Positions 9,276 to 18,732 of a DNA stretch of 64,000 nucleotides are shown here, piece by piece. How positions within the stretch are numbered: the stretch's first letter is position 1; every line of letters starts with the position of its first letter. Under the pieces are notes generated by a model. That model was not told the DNA's origin. It ran no database searches and was given only the letters and a program-made list of their open reading frames with translations. Origin of the DNA: Psychrobacter nivimaris (GTDB taxonomy: Bacteria > Pseudomonadota > Gammaproteobacteria > Pseudomonadales > Moraxellaceae); contig NZ_VZIZ01000004.1 in NCBI RefSeq assembly GCF_009812035.1, forward strand, positions 18,552-82,551, written 5' to 3'. Made by a program: the position numbers and the translations under genes.

Positions 9276-10007
9276 TTACTTGCCTTTGGCATCTGCCCAA
9301 ATGATCTTATGCAATTGCAGCTGAAAGCGAACTGGTAAGGCATCAGCCAACATCCACTCTGCTAGCTCGCGCGCCAATACAGGTACTTCAGGGCTAAGCT
9401 GTTCATCGACATCATCTGCGACGTTAAACATTGGAGAGAACCACACCGTACCGACCAATTCGTTTAACTTATACTCGGTCAATTTAGCTTTTGCCCAGTC
9501 GTAATCTGTACGATTCATAATGACAAACTTGATTTGGTCGTGCTGAGTGAGATAGTCGAGGTTTGACCATAGATTTTTATCGACTTCGCCTGAGCTTGGC
9601 GTTTTGAGATCCATTACTTTACTGACTGCTGTTGGTACGTTTTCTACCGTGAGTGCGCCTGCGGTCTCAAGGGATATCTCATACCCATCGCTCAGCAAAC
9701 GTTTCATCAATTCAATGGCATTTGGCTGTGCTAATGGTTCACCACCAGTCAGACAGATGCGCTTGCACGGATAACCTTTGATGGTTTCTATGATGGTTTC
9801 TAATGATTGACGTTCGCCGCCAGTAAAAGCATATTCGGTATCACAATAGACGCAGCGCAGCGGACAGCCTGTTAGACGTACAAATATCGTCGGCAAGCCT
9901 GAGGTGATTGCCTCACCTTGTAAGGAATAAAAAATCTCAGTCAGACGCAACCCTGCTTCAGGGTCAGTGACAGGGATAGCGGCGGTGCGTAATGATGATT
10001 CACTCAT
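9276..10007 (-). CDS. queE: 7-carboxy-7-deazaguanine synthase QueE
   Basis: Radical SAM enzyme making 7-carboxy-7-deazaguanine in the queuosine/preQ0 pathway. 243 residues. The N-terminal YSLQGEAITSGLPTIFVR substrate segment is followed by the cluster-binding CPLRCVYCDTEYAF (C-x3-C-x2-C) and the ICLTGGEPLAQP motif. Length is normal. No other queuosine genes are in the window. Downstream lies the DMT exporter. Confidence 0.93.
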   Translation of the reverse strand: MSESSLRTAAIPVTDPEAGLRLTEIFYSLQGEAITSGLPTIFVRLTGCPLRCVYCDTEYAFTGGERQSLETIIETIKGYPCKRICLTGGEPLAQPNAIELMKRLLSDGYEISLETAGALTVENVPTAVSKVMDLKTPSSGEVDKNLWSNLDYLTQHDQIKFVIMNRTDYDWAKAKLTEYKLNELVGTVWFSPMFNVADDVDEQLSPEVPVLARELAEWMLADALPVRFQLQLHKIIWADAKGK

Positions 10008-10153
10008 AATATTTCAAATACAGTTAAAGGTCGATAAGACGATGAAGCGCTTATCAATCGTAATAAAAAGGCAGGGGATGGTACGAATGATTTTGTGTTT
10101 GTATAAAGACAAACTAAAAGAGGATTATAACGTAACGCGTTATATTAAGCTGC

Positions 10154-10186
10154 AAAAAAGATGCTGGAGTCATCCTCTAGCATCTT
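10154..10186 (-). terminator. Terminator after dapD
   Basis: On the minus strand GATGCTAGAG pairs with CTCCAGCATC (one mismatch) around a 5-nt loop and is followed by a T6 run. Confidence 0.82.
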
Positions 10187-10232
10187 CATATAAAACAATA
10201 TTATTCAATAAACAACGGTATTTGCCAAATAT

Positions 10233-11054
10233 TTAGGCTAAGCGTAATAGCTCGTTTACTGATGTTTTTGCACGAGTTTGCGCGTCAACTTTTTTCACGA
10301 TGATAGCAGCGTACAAGCTGTGCGTGCCATCTTCTGACGGCAAGCTACCTGGTACGACAACAGAACCTGCTGGTACACGGCCACGATGAATCTCGCCAGT
10401 CTCACGATCATAGATACGCGTCGATTGACCGATGTAGACACCCATAGAGATGACAGCGCCTTCTTCAACGATAACGCCTTCAACGATTTCAGAGCGCGCA
10501 CCGATGAAGCAGTTGTCTTCAATGATAGTAGGGTTTGCTTGCAATGGCTCTAATACACCACCGATGCCAACGCCGCCTGACAGATGCACGTTTTTACCGA
10601 TTTGAGCACATGAACCAACAGTCGCCCATGTATCAACCATCGCGCCTTGATCGACATAGGCGCCGATGTTGACGTATGACGGCATCAATACTGCGCCTGC
10701 TGCGATGAATGAACCTCTACGAGCGACAGCTGGTGGTACAACGCGTACGCCTGCTTCTTTAAACTGCGCTTCAGTCCAGTTAGCAAACTTAGTCGGTACT
10801 TTGTCATAGAACTGTACGTGTTCGCCAGCAGCTTGGACGTAGTTGTCGTTTAGACGGAAAGACAATAGTACGGCTTTTTTGGCCCACTGATTGACAACCC
10901 ATTCGCCATCTTTCTTTTCTGCTACGCGCAGGCTACCGTTATCTAGTTGCTCAAGTACTTGGTTGATAGCATCGCGCACGTCTTGTGGCATATTGGCTGG
11001 GCTGTATTCGTTGCGATTTTCAAATGCTTGTTCGATGGTTTGTTGTAATGACAT
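10233..11054 (-). CDS. dapD: Tetrahydrodipicolinate N-succinyltransferase
   Basis: 273 residues. Succinyl-CoA-dependent step of lysine and diaminopimelate synthesis. The C-terminal two-thirds is a left-handed beta-helix of hexapeptide repeats ([36 protein letters not shown]). The conserved segments [10 protein letters not shown] and [22 protein letters not shown] are present. The ribosome site AGGAACC is 4 bases before the ATG. It is followed by its own terminator. Confidence 0.96.
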   Translation of the reverse strand: MSLQQTIEQAFENRNEYSPANMPQDVRDAINQVLEQLDNGSLRVAEKKDGEWVVNQWAKKAVLLSFRLNDNYVQAAGEHVQFYDKVPTKFANWTEAQFKEAGVRVVPPAVARRGSFIAAGAVLMPSYVNIGAYVDQGAMVDTWATVGSCAQIGKNVHLSGGVGIGGVLEPLQANPTIIEDNCFIGARSEIVEGVIVEEGAVISMGVYIGQSTRIYDRETGEIHRGRVPAGSVVVPGSLPSEDGTHSLYAAIIVKKVDAQTRAKTSVNELLRLA

Positions 11055-11215
11055 AAAGGTTCCTAAAATGAATGAAAAGTAAATAAATGAATCTTATAGT
11101 TAAAGATAGCGTCAAAAATCGACTAAAAATATTGCCTGCCACATTGTCGCTAATTTGACGACTTTTAGCAAATAAGTTGGGCGCAAAGGTCTGTATTGAT
11201 AATAAGTAATGCCAT

Positions 11216-12172
11216 TTAGACAGATGGGCTATTGCGCTCTATCCATTCTAAGATATCGTGATAGACCACCTTGTTCGCCTGCCCGTGAAGGGGCTCATGG
11301 CGCATATTAGGATACAGCTGAATATCGACATGACTGAAATGACGCTTGTCCAAACGCGTGACAACCCTACGTATACCGCGACCCATTTCACCAATCGGAT
11401 CATCTTCACCGCTGATAAACAGCATTGGGAAGTTTTTGGCAATAGTAGTAGCCCAATTTTTATTCAGCCCAGTATCCATAAGCGTAAACAATGTCATAAA
11501 GCCATTGTTGGTAAAGTCAAAACCAGTCTTAGGATCGGCTTCATAGGCTTCAATGTTTGCGGTATTTTCACTGAGCCACGCAAACTGTGAGGACGAACTG
11601 CGATCAGATAGTTGGCTGTTCAGGACTTTATTCATCACCTTGGCAAAAACTGTATTCGGTTGTCTTGGTGCGACTCTGGCCAGTAATTTGTTGATAGGTA
11701 ATAAAACCTTAGCTAGTGGGTTGGCGTCTGCGGAACCCATTAGGATGGCGCCTGTGAAATTATGCGCATGATGCTTGAGTACATTGCGCACGATAAATGA
11801 GCCCATCGAGTGACCCATCACAAAATGCGGGACGTCTGGATGACGCTCTTTTAGGCTATCGGCCATCACAATCACGTCTTTCAAAAGCGACTGTACTGGA
11901 TGCTCCTCACCAAAAAATCCGAGATCGGCCTCAGTCTTGATAGTCTGTCCATGACCCAAATGATCGTAAGTCGCCACAGCGATACCATTGTCTGCCAAAA
12001 ACTGTGCAAAATCGCTATAGCGACCGCTGTGCTCTGCCATGCCATGCACAATCAATAAAGTCGCGCTAATCTCGACGTCTTTGCTACTTGGTTCAAAAAA
12101 ATCATGGTGCAAGTAGTGAATATTGTCAGAAGACAAAATGTGATCGTTACTGGTATCGATGTTGGTACTCAT
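11216..12172 (-). CDS. Alpha/beta hydrolase (lysophospholipase/monoacylglycerol lipase type)
   Basis: 318-residue cytosolic hydrolase. Oxyanion segment LIVHGMAEHSGRY, YDHLGHGQT, nucleophile elbow GHSMGS, the acid in FISGEDDPIGEM, and the histidine in PNMRHEPLHG make a complete Ser-Asp-His triad of the serine aminopeptidase S33/monoglyceride lipase group. AAGGAACATTAC precedes the ATG. No neighbour suggests a specific substrate. Confidence 0.85.
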   Translation of the reverse strand: MSTNIDTSNDHILSSDNIHYLHHDFFEPSSKDVEISATLLIVHGMAEHSGRYSDFAQFLADNGIAVATYDHLGHGQTIKTEADLGFFGEEHPVQSLLKDVIVMADSLKERHPDVPHFVMGHSMGSFIVRNVLKHHAHNFTGAILMGSADANPLAKVLLPINKLLARVAPRQPNTVFAKVMNKVLNSQLSDRSSSSQFAWLSENTANIEAYEADPKTGFDFTNNGFMTLFTLMDTGLNKNWATTIAKNFPMLFISGEDDPIGEMGRGIRRVVTRLDKRHFSHVDIQLYPNMRHEPLHGQANKVVYHDILEWIERNSPSV

Positions 12173-12549
12173 GTAATGTTCCTTGATTACTTATAATTTT
12201 CATTAACGATTTTGACAATGTTTCTCAAATAATGAGTCAAGCAGCGCAATTTATCATGCGGCTCTTATACTGTCCTATTGTACTGGGCGATGATAAATAA
12301 TTTCACCTTATTTTATTATTTTAATTCAGTTATAAAAAATATCGTTCTAATAATAACGGTTGACGCAGTGACTATTGCTGAATATGTATAAGCCACATGA
12401 GCCACATAATTCATTTACGCTCTTACTGTTTGCCCGCAACAGACTGGTCTTATTTATATGATACTTTTAAATGAGTTTTTAAAGTCATTTATATCAATCA
12501 ACATTCGATCAAACACTAACAGCAACTAACCGCCTTGATAAAATCATTT
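12173..12549. other. Intergenic region between divergent genes, no gene seen
   Basis: 377 AT-rich bases upstream of both the hydrolase and the FAD oxidoreductase. Promoters are expected. No ORF or clear repeat is recognised. Confidence 0.55.
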
Positions 12550-13740
12550 ATGACGAAATTTTCATCGAAAAAGACATTATTATTGGCAGGCGCAGGTCAC
12601 GCTCACATTGGTATGTTACGCCGACTTAGCGCCGCGCGTTTAAAGGATGCCGATACGATAGAGGCAGACATTCACTTAATTAGTCAGCAACCGCAAACCA
12701 TCTATTCTGGCATGTTACCGGGTTGGATGGCAGGGCATTATCAGTTGCATGATATCAGTATTGATATCAAATCGCTTTGTGTGCGAGCAGGTGTGCGCTT
12801 TATTCAGCAATCGCTTGTACAAGTAAACGCAGCGTCAAATAAGGTGGTTACGACTGGCGATGAACAAACGGATTTTGACTACGATGTCTTGTCTCTAAAT
12901 ACGGGCGCAGATACAGACATGCGTTGGCTACCTGACCACAATAGCTACAACGAGTACAGAAGCGATAATGACGATAACAATACTGGCGCTGCTAATACTA
13001 ACGTGATTGCCATACGACCGTTGTCAACATTTATCACGCAATGGCAGCGGATTCTAAAAGCCGCTCAGCAGTCTGAAAAGTATCAATTGGCTATTATTGG
13101 GGCAGGTGCTGCGGCCATAGAGTTGGTGATGGCAGCCCAAGTCACGCTACGGAACATCAATCGTAATCATCAGGTGACATTAGTATGCGGTGAGAATCTA
13201 TTGTCAGGGTTTAACTCAGGCTTTCGACAACGGGTTATTAAGCAGTTACATCGTCATGACATTACGATAGTTCGAGAACGAGCGACCGATTATCGTGATG
13301 GCAAATTATCAACTACGCATAAATCATTGCCAATAAATGCTGTCATCGCTGCGACTGGCGTCATAGGCTCGGCATGGACGGCTTCTACGGATTTGGAGAT
13401 AGAAGGTGATGGGTTTGTTGCAGTAAACGATAAGCAACAGAGCGTCTCTCATCCTAATGTGTTTGCGGTTGGTGATGTGGCGATACGAGTCGATAAATAT
13501 GTGGCGCACTCAGGGGTTCACTCGGTGCATGGTGGTGCTGTCGAAGCCGATAATTTATTGGCCTATCTGGGTGACAACGTAATGAAAAGCTATCAGCCAA
13601 AATCACGCACGCTATATCTGCTGTCTTGCGGTGATAAATACGCCATTGGTAGTTGGGGTAATGTAAACCTACAAGGTCGCTGGGTATGGCATCTCAAGAA
13701 GTATATCGATAAGCGTTTCATTGAAGCCGATAAGGACTAA
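12550..13740 (+). CDS. FAD-dependent pyridine nucleotide-disulfide oxidoreductase (SelD-associated/NDH-2-like)
   Basis: About 396 residues. FAD-binding motif LLLAGAGHAHIGMLRRL near the start, NAD(P)-binding LAIIGAGAAAIELVMAA in the middle, and the second FAD contact VFAVGDVAIR near the end. The overall form matches the oxidoreductase domain found fused to SelD in some organisms (TIGR03169-like) and NDH-2-like enzymes. I chose the ATG at 12550; a TTG five codons upstream is also in frame and neither has a clear ribosome site. It lies 231 bases before arsS on the same strand, so it may belong to the arsenosugar cluster, possibly as a reductase. Confidence 0.8.
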   Translation: MTKFSSKKTLLLAGAGHAHIGMLRRLSAARLKDADTIEADIHLISQQPQTIYSGMLPGWMAGHYQLHDISIDIKSLCVRAGVRFIQQSLVQVNAASNKVVTTGDEQTDFDYDVLSLNTGADTDMRWLPDHNSYNEYRSDNDDNNTGAANTNVIAIRPLSTFITQWQRILKAAQQSEKYQLAIIGAGAAAIELVMAAQVTLRNINRNHQVTLVCGENLLSGFNSGFRQRVIKQLHRHDITIVRERATDYRDGKLSTTHKSLPINAVIAATGVIGSAWTASTDLEIEGDGFVAVNDKQQSVSHPNVFAVGDVAIRVDKYVAHSGVHSVHGGAVEADNLLAYLGDNVMKSYQPKSRTLYLLSCGDKYAIGSWGNVNLQGRWVWHLKKYIDKRFIEADKD

Positions 13741-13971
13741 CCAAGGTTAATGCTCATTTGGAATAAACCATAAAATCCATGTGATTAGTTGTCAATGCTT
13801 ATTGATAATCAGGTATGATTGATTAGATAAACCGTAAAGTGAGCAATCAAGTTTTACGTTGTAAGTTTTGAAAATAAACAGTAAAAGCAATGCGCTATCT
13901 ATGTTTTCTAATCTTTAATGTCACGTTGCTATCCTTTTTTAGTTGTACTGCTAACAGGATTTTAGACCATC

Positions 13972-14964
13972 ATGAAATCAACTATCGAGCTACTTGAGCA
14001 TACTGATTTTCCAGCGATAAAACGACGTCAATTGACGATATTGCAAGTCAATATGGGCTATTTATGTAATATGTCCTGCGTGCACTGTCATGTGGCTGCT
14101 AGCCCTTATCGTACCGAGATGATGTCACGTGAGTTGGTTGAGCTGATACCAGAGGTATTACAAGCACAAAACATCGATACGCTTGATTTGACAGGCGGTG
14201 CGCCTGAAATGCATGAGGATTTTAAGTATTTGGTCAAGGCAGCTCGAGCATTAGGTGTCAAAGTCATAGACCGCTGTAACCTGACTATCCTGATGGAAGA
14301 GGGTTATGAGGATATGGCGCAGTTTTTAGCAGATAACCAAGTGGAAGTGGTGGCATCTTTGCCTTGTTATTCCTTAGAAAATGTAGACAAGCAGCGCGGT
14401 AAAGGTGCGTTTGACGACAGTATATTGGGATTGCAAAAACTCAATCAGTTGGGGTATGGCAAGCCTAATTCAGATTTAACATTAAACTTGGTCTTCAATC
14501 CACAAGGCGCGACGCTGCCGCCCAATCAACAGCAGCTTGAAGCGGATTATAAGCGTGAGTTAAAAGCGCACTTTGATATCGAATTTAATCATCTATTTGC
14601 CCTAACCAATATGCCGATTCAGCGTTTTGGGGCGGTGTTATTGGCAAAAGACCAGTTCCACCCGTATATGGATTTGCTCAAAGCTAATTATATGGCTGCT
14701 AATCTGGCCGAGGTCATGTGCCGTTCGACCATTAGTGTCAACTGGTTGGGTGAGCTGTTTGATTGTGATTTCAATCAGCAGTTAGAGATACCTGTCCCCA
14801 ACAAGTCACGGCGACACCTAAGTGACTTGTTAACGCAAAACCCGTCTGGTGATGACATTGCCATTGCCGACCACTGCTATGGCTGTACAGCAGGACAGGG
14901 CAGTAGTTGTGGCGGCGCGTTAGAAGAAGAGCCAGTAGAGCCAGCGTTAGCAGACACGCCTTAG
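13972..14964 (+). CDS. arsS: Arsenosugar biosynthesis radical SAM protein ArsS
   Basis: 330 residues. The family transfers a 5'-deoxyadenosyl group from SAM to dimethylated arsenite, giving the precursor of arsenosugars. The N-terminus carries LQVNMGYLCNMSCVHCHVAASP with the C-x3-C-x2-C cluster motif, then DLTGGAPEMH. The C-terminal part (DUF3641-like) ends with CYGCTAGQGSSCGG. In some lineages this region contains selenocysteine; here all positions read as cysteine and no in-frame TGA interrupts the gene. It is followed by the DUF547, glycosyltransferase and ArsM genes on the same strand. Confidence 0.92.
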   Translation: MKSTIELLEHTDFPAIKRRQLTILQVNMGYLCNMSCVHCHVAASPYRTEMMSRELVELIPEVLQAQNIDTLDLTGGAPEMHEDFKYLVKAARALGVKVIDRCNLTILMEEGYEDMAQFLADNQVEVVASLPCYSLENVDKQRGKGAFDDSILGLQKLNQLGYGKPNSDLTLNLVFNPQGATLPPNQQQLEADYKRELKAHFDIEFNHLFALTNMPIQRFGAVLLAKDQFHPYMDLLKANYMAANLAEVMCRSTISVNWLGELFDCDFNQQLEIPVPNKSRRHLSDLLTQNPSGDDIAIADHCYGCTAGQGSSCGGALEEEPVEPALADTP

Positions 14965-14978
14965 CCGCTCTAATGTAA

Positions 14979-15049
14979 GTGCTTTTAATATAAGCACCTT
15001 AAACATAGATGTTTTAAGCCTAAACACTTTAAACATAGGTGCTTTTAGC
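14979..15049. repeat. Short iterated motif between arsS and the DUF547 gene
   Basis: A hairpin-forming GTGCTT/AAGCAC pair (14979-14984, 14992-14997) is followed by AAACAT-AG-ATGTTT (15001-15014) and by a second imperfect copy of TTAAACATAGRTG leading to GTGCTTTTA. The spacing is irregular. It could be a processing or partial termination region inside the arsenic operon. Confidence 0.45.
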
Positions 15050-15099
15050 ATACGTAAAAATTTAGATAAAAAACAATCAGTGTAAACGGAGTAAGTCCT

Positions 15100-15921
15100 A
15101 TGTCAGTATTTAACTTTTCTGCGAAGACGTTTTTCGCCCAACCAGTGATTGCTACGACTATTTTATTAGCAAGCGTGGCCGCTCATGCTGATTTCAACCA
15201 TCAGAGCTGGGATAGCTTACTAAATAAGCATGTGACCATGACCAACGGTGGCAAAGCTTCAGTGGTCAACTATGCTGGCATGAAAGCAGATCAAAGTAAG
15301 CTGACAAGCTATCTGGAAGCGACGAGCAAGGTATCTCAATCAGAGTTCAATCGTTGGAGTAAAAATGAGCAGTTGGCATTTTTAATCAACGTTTATAACG
15401 CTGGTACGGTTGATTTGGTATTGACGAAATATCCAAACGTCAAATCCATCAAAGATATTGGCGGACTGTTTGGGTCACCATGGAAGCAAGAATTTGTTTC
15501 GCTACTCGGTAAAACGCGCTCACTTGATGATATTGAGCATAACCTGATTCGTGGTTCTAAACGTTACAACGATCCGCGCATTCACTTTGCGGTCAATTGT
15601 GCCAGTATCGGTTGCCCTGCACTGCAAGATGATGCCTTTACCGGCAAGCGTTTAGACAGTCAATTAGAGCAAGCAACGTCTAAGTTTTTAGCAGACAGTA
15701 GCCGCAACAGTCTTAAAGGCGATACGCTAAGAGTGTCACCAATTTTTAAATGGTATAAAGAAGACTTTGCAACCAACTGGCGCGGCACAAAAGATTTAGC
15801 AGGGTTTCTAGGTCGTTATAGCTCGTCACTAGGATTGAGTAAAGCTCAGACAGCGGATCTCAAACAAGGTAAGATAAAAATAAGCTATACCGACTACAAC
15901 TGGAATTTGAATAAGAAATAA
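15100..15921 (+). CDS. DUF547 domain-containing periplasmic protein
   Basis: 273 residues with a signal peptide (hydrophobic PVIATTILLASVAAHA then DF). The mature part shows DUF547 signatures: AFLINVYNAGTVDLVL, SLDDIEHNLIRG, DPRIHFAVNCASIGCPALQ with the conserved cysteine, and FKWYKEDF. DUF547 proteins often accompany arsenosugar genes; the biochemical role is not established. Ribosome site GGAGTAAGTCCT precedes the ATG. It is about 30 bases before the next gene, consistent with an operon. Confidence 0.85.
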   Translation: MSVFNFSAKTFFAQPVIATTILLASVAAHADFNHQSWDSLLNKHVTMTNGGKASVVNYAGMKADQSKLTSYLEATSKVSQSEFNRWSKNEQLAFLINVYNAGTVDLVLTKYPNVKSIKDIGGLFGSPWKQEFVSLLGKTRSLDDIEHNLIRGSKRYNDPRIHFAVNCASIGCPALQDDAFTGKRLDSQLEQATSKFLADSSRNSLKGDTLRVSPIFKWYKEDFATNWRGTKDLAGFLGRYSSSLGLSKAQTADLKQGKIKISYTDYNWNLNKK

Positions 15922-15951
15922 GCCAGTTTTTAATCTTAATCGCTGATTAAT

Positions 15952-16674
15952 GTGACGGTATATCCATTGAAACTCTCCATCATTATTCCATTGTTAAATG
16001 AAGCGGACAACTTGCCTGAGCTTATGGCTCATATTGTCCGTCTCGATCCGGCACCGCAGCAAGTGATATTGGTCGATGGTGGCTCAGTGGATGGTTCGGT
16101 TGCTATCGCCGACAGTGTGCTCAAAAGTATAGAGGCTACCCAATCAGCTATCGACTGGCATATTATCGAATCTACGGTAGGACGCGCTCAGCAAATGAAT
16201 GCGGGCGCTATGTTAGCAACAGGTGATGCGCTGCTATTTTTACATGCTGATACCGAGCTGCCAGCTGACGCGATAGACAACGTTCAACAGGCAGTAGCTC
16301 AGTATGACTGGGGACGTTTCGATGTGCGCTTAGACAGTCGTGAGCCATTGTTAAAAATCGTCGGATTAATGATAAACCAGCGCTCACGCTCAATGGGTAT
16401 AGCTACTGGTGATCAAGCAATATTTATCAAAAAGTCCGTGTTTGAGCAGATTGGTGGCTATCCTGATCAGCCACTGATGGAAGATATCGAACTGTGTAAA
16501 CGGCTAAAGAAAATTGCTCGACCAGCTTGTCTAAAGAGTAAAGTCACGACTTCAGCGCGGCGTTGGCAGCAGCATGGCACGTGGCGGACGATTTTTTTGA
16601 TGTGGCATTTGCGCTTTGATTATTGGCGCGGCGTATCGCCTGACGTCTTAAAGCAACGCTACTATAAGCAGTGA
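15952..16674 (+). CDS. TIGR04283-type family 2 glycosyltransferase
   Basis: 240 residues, GT-A fold: LSIIIPLLNEADNLPEL at the N-terminus, QVILVDGGSVDGS, QQMNAGAMLATGDALLFLHADTELP containing the DxD-like metal site, and GDQAIFIKKSVFEQIGGYP. This subfamily is found beside arsenosugar genes and is thought to glycosylate the arsenosugar precursor or a lipid. The start is a GTG at 15952. It is followed 81 bases later by the second small transferase gene. Confidence 0.85.
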   Translation: MTVYPLKLSIIIPLLNEADNLPELMAHIVRLDPAPQQVILVDGGSVDGSVAIADSVLKSIEATQSAIDWHIIESTVGRAQQMNAGAMLATGDALLFLHADTELPADAIDNVQQAVAQYDWGRFDVRLDSREPLLKIVGLMINQRSRSMGIATGDQAIFIKKSVFEQIGGYPDQPLMEDIELCKRLKKIARPACLKSKVTTSARRWQQHGTWRTIFLMWHLRFDYWRGVSPDVLKQRYYKQ

Positions 16675-16755
16675 AGTTGTTTGGTTTATAAATATGATAG
16701 ACAAAAGAAGAAAGAGTTCGTCCTTGTACATTTGACCAATTGAGAGACCGTTATA

Positions 16756-17403
16756 GTGACAGCTGATTTATCTGCAAGACAGCAAGATACCTGCATCATT
16801 CTGTTTGCAAAATATCCAGCGCCTAATAAGGCGAAGACCCGTTTGCAGCCAGCGCTAGGGGTAGATGGCGCTGCACGTATGGCAAGGCAACTATTATTGC
16901 ATAGTATTGAGCAGACCGTTGATACGGGCTTTGCTGTCGAGCTATGTGTGAGTCCAGCACCAACAGATCCATGTTGGCAAGCGCTTGATTTTCCTGACTC
17001 GTTGCGTTGGTCTGCGCAGGCCGACGGTGATTTGGGTTTACGTATGTTGATAGCCAGTCAGCAAGCATTGCAACGTTTTGACAAGGTTGTATTAATTGGT
17101 ACGGACTGTCCTAGTCTTACGACAGCACGTATTCAGACAGCGATACAGCAGCTAAATCAACACGATGCGGTCATGATTCCAGCGACTGATGGTGGTTATG
17201 TACTGCTAGGGTTTAGACAAGTTAATGAAAGCCTGTTTTCGGACATTGTTTGGAGTACGGCTAGTGTAGCCGCTGTCACTGAGCAGCGCATGGCGGCATT
17301 AGGCTGGAGACTGGCATTATTTGACCCTTTGCATGATATTGATGAGCCTAAAGATTTAGTGCATTTACCGTCAAGCTGGCTAGATTCTCACGTCAATATT
17401 TAG
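16756..17403 (+). CDS. TIGR04282-type (DUF2064) glycosyltransferase-like protein
   Basis: 215 residues. Nucleotidyl/glycosyltransferase-like fold: CIILFAKYPAPNKAKTRLQPALG resembles the CofC/MobA N-terminal loop, followed by VVLIGTDCPSLT and the VMIPATDGGYVLLGFR signature. The family is associated with arsenosugar synthesis. GTG start at 16756. It sits between the GT2-type gene and arsM on the same strand. Confidence 0.85.
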   Translation: MTADLSARQQDTCIILFAKYPAPNKAKTRLQPALGVDGAARMARQLLLHSIEQTVDTGFAVELCVSPAPTDPCWQALDFPDSLRWSAQADGDLGLRMLIASQQALQRFDKVVLIGTDCPSLTTARIQTAIQQLNQHDAVMIPATDGGYVLLGFRQVNESLFSDIVWSTASVAAVTEQRMAALGWRLALFDPLHDIDEPKDLVHLPSSWLDSHVNI

Positions 17404-17526
17404 GTTGATAATAGCTGATAAAGGATAATTGATAACTAGGTCAATAAACTCACTAACGTAGTTGCATATTCTAAGATGATTTACTAAGACTTTTAACTGG
17501 ATGGCACATTCAATAAGGATATTGTT

Positions 17527-18570
17527 ATGCATGACGTCGTGCAAAATTACTATGGAAAAGAGTTACAGAGTACCAATGATTTAAAGACTTCGGCTTGTTG
17601 TGATATTAGCAATATGCCTGAGTGGCTCAAGCCATTACTCGCAAATATTCACGATGAAGTATTGAGTCGTTATTACGGCTGTGGTCTGGTGTGTCCAGCA
17701 CTGCTTGAAGGCTGCCGAATTTTAGACTTGGGCAGTGGTTCAGGCCGAGATGTCTATGCACTAGCACAATTGGTTGGTGAGAGTGGCCATGTAGTCGGTG
17801 TTGATATGACCGATGAGCAGCTATCCGTTGCCAGACAGCATCAAGCCTATCATATCGATAAGTTTGGCTATGACAATGTGACATTTTTGCACGGCTATAT
17901 CGAGAAACTAGATGAACTAGACCTTGAGGCTAATAGCTTCGATATTATCGTCTCAAACTGCGTTATCAATCTATCACCAGACAAGGCCGCGGTCATGGCT
18001 AGTGTGCAGCGTTTACTGAAACCTGGTGGGGAGTTTTATTTTTCTGATGTCTATGCCGATCGCCGTATCCCGCAACACTTGATTGATGACCCAGTCTTAT
18101 ATGGCGAATGTTTGAGCGGCGCGTTGTATTGGAAGGATTTTAACCGTTTATCACGAGATGCAGGTTTCTTAGACGTACGTTTGGTTGAAGATCGCCCACT
18201 TGAGATCACAGATCCTACATTGGCGGCTAAAATTGGTAATATTCAGTTTTTTTCTGCAACTTACCGCTTATTTAAAATCGACTCGCTTGAGGATGCTTGC
18301 GAAGATCACGGACAAGCGGTGATATATAAAGGAACTATCGAGCAGTCACCGCATCGGTTTGATTTAGATAAACATCACGCTATCGAAGCTGGTCGAGTAT
18401 TTCCAGTATGTGGCAATACGTTTCGCATGCTGCAAGAGTCACGCTTTGCGCCGCATTTTGAGTTTATCGGTGATGACAGTCACCACTACGGTATTTTTGC
18501 AGGTTGCGGTGAGCTAATGCCGTTTACTCAACCTATGATGCTGGCATCTGGTGCAGGTGGTTGTTGCTGA
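17527..18570 (+). CDS. arsM: Arsenite S-adenosylmethionine methyltransferase ArsM (arsenosugar type)
   Basis: 347 residues. Methylates arsenite using SAM. The SAM motif is RILDLGSGSGRD (about 64-75), then VVGVDM. The cysteines needed to bind As(III) are visible: the N-terminal Cys24-Cys25 pair, Cys145 in SNCVIN and Cys195 in GECLSGALY. A C-terminal extension after residue 260 ends with a GAGGCC tail and contains FPVCGNTFRMLQES, as in the longer form paired with ArsS. ATAAGGATATTGTT precedes the ATG. Last gene of the cluster, followed by a terminator. Confidence 0.93.
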   Translation: MHDVVQNYYGKELQSTNDLKTSACCDISNMPEWLKPLLANIHDEVLSRYYGCGLVCPALLEGCRILDLGSGSGRDVYALAQLVGESGHVVGVDMTDEQLSVARQHQAYHIDKFGYDNVTFLHGYIEKLDELDLEANSFDIIVSNCVINLSPDKAAVMASVQRLLKPGGEFYFSDVYADRRIPQHLIDDPVLYGECLSGALYWKDFNRLSRDAGFLDVRLVEDRPLEITDPTLAAKIGNIQFFSATYRLFKIDSLEDACEDHGQAVIYKGTIEQSPHRFDLDKHHAIEAGRVFPVCGNTFRMLQESRFAPHFEFIGDDSHHYGIFAGCGELMPFTQPMMLASGAGGCC

Positions 18571-18623
18571 CATTAAAGTGGTGTATTTAGTATAAATTTC
18601 AGATATACATGCTGAATTACAAG

Positions 18624-18655
18624 AAAGGCCATCATTTCAGATAATGGCCTTTTTT
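18624..18655 (+). terminator. Terminator after arsM
   Basis: AGGCCAT pairs with ATGGCCT around an 11-nt loop, followed by T5. The upstream A run would also let it work toward the convergent phosphorylase gene. Confidence 0.85.
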
Positions 18656-18732
18656 GATTTGATAGAAGCCAGCTTGATTAAAATCAGACCGATTAGCAGT
18701 AGTCAGTTAAAGATGGAAAAGACGCATTACAA

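Noticed and set aside
13858..13890. Attenuator upstream of arsS (CGTAAA/TTTACG hairpin)
   Set aside because: Six-base weak stem without T run.
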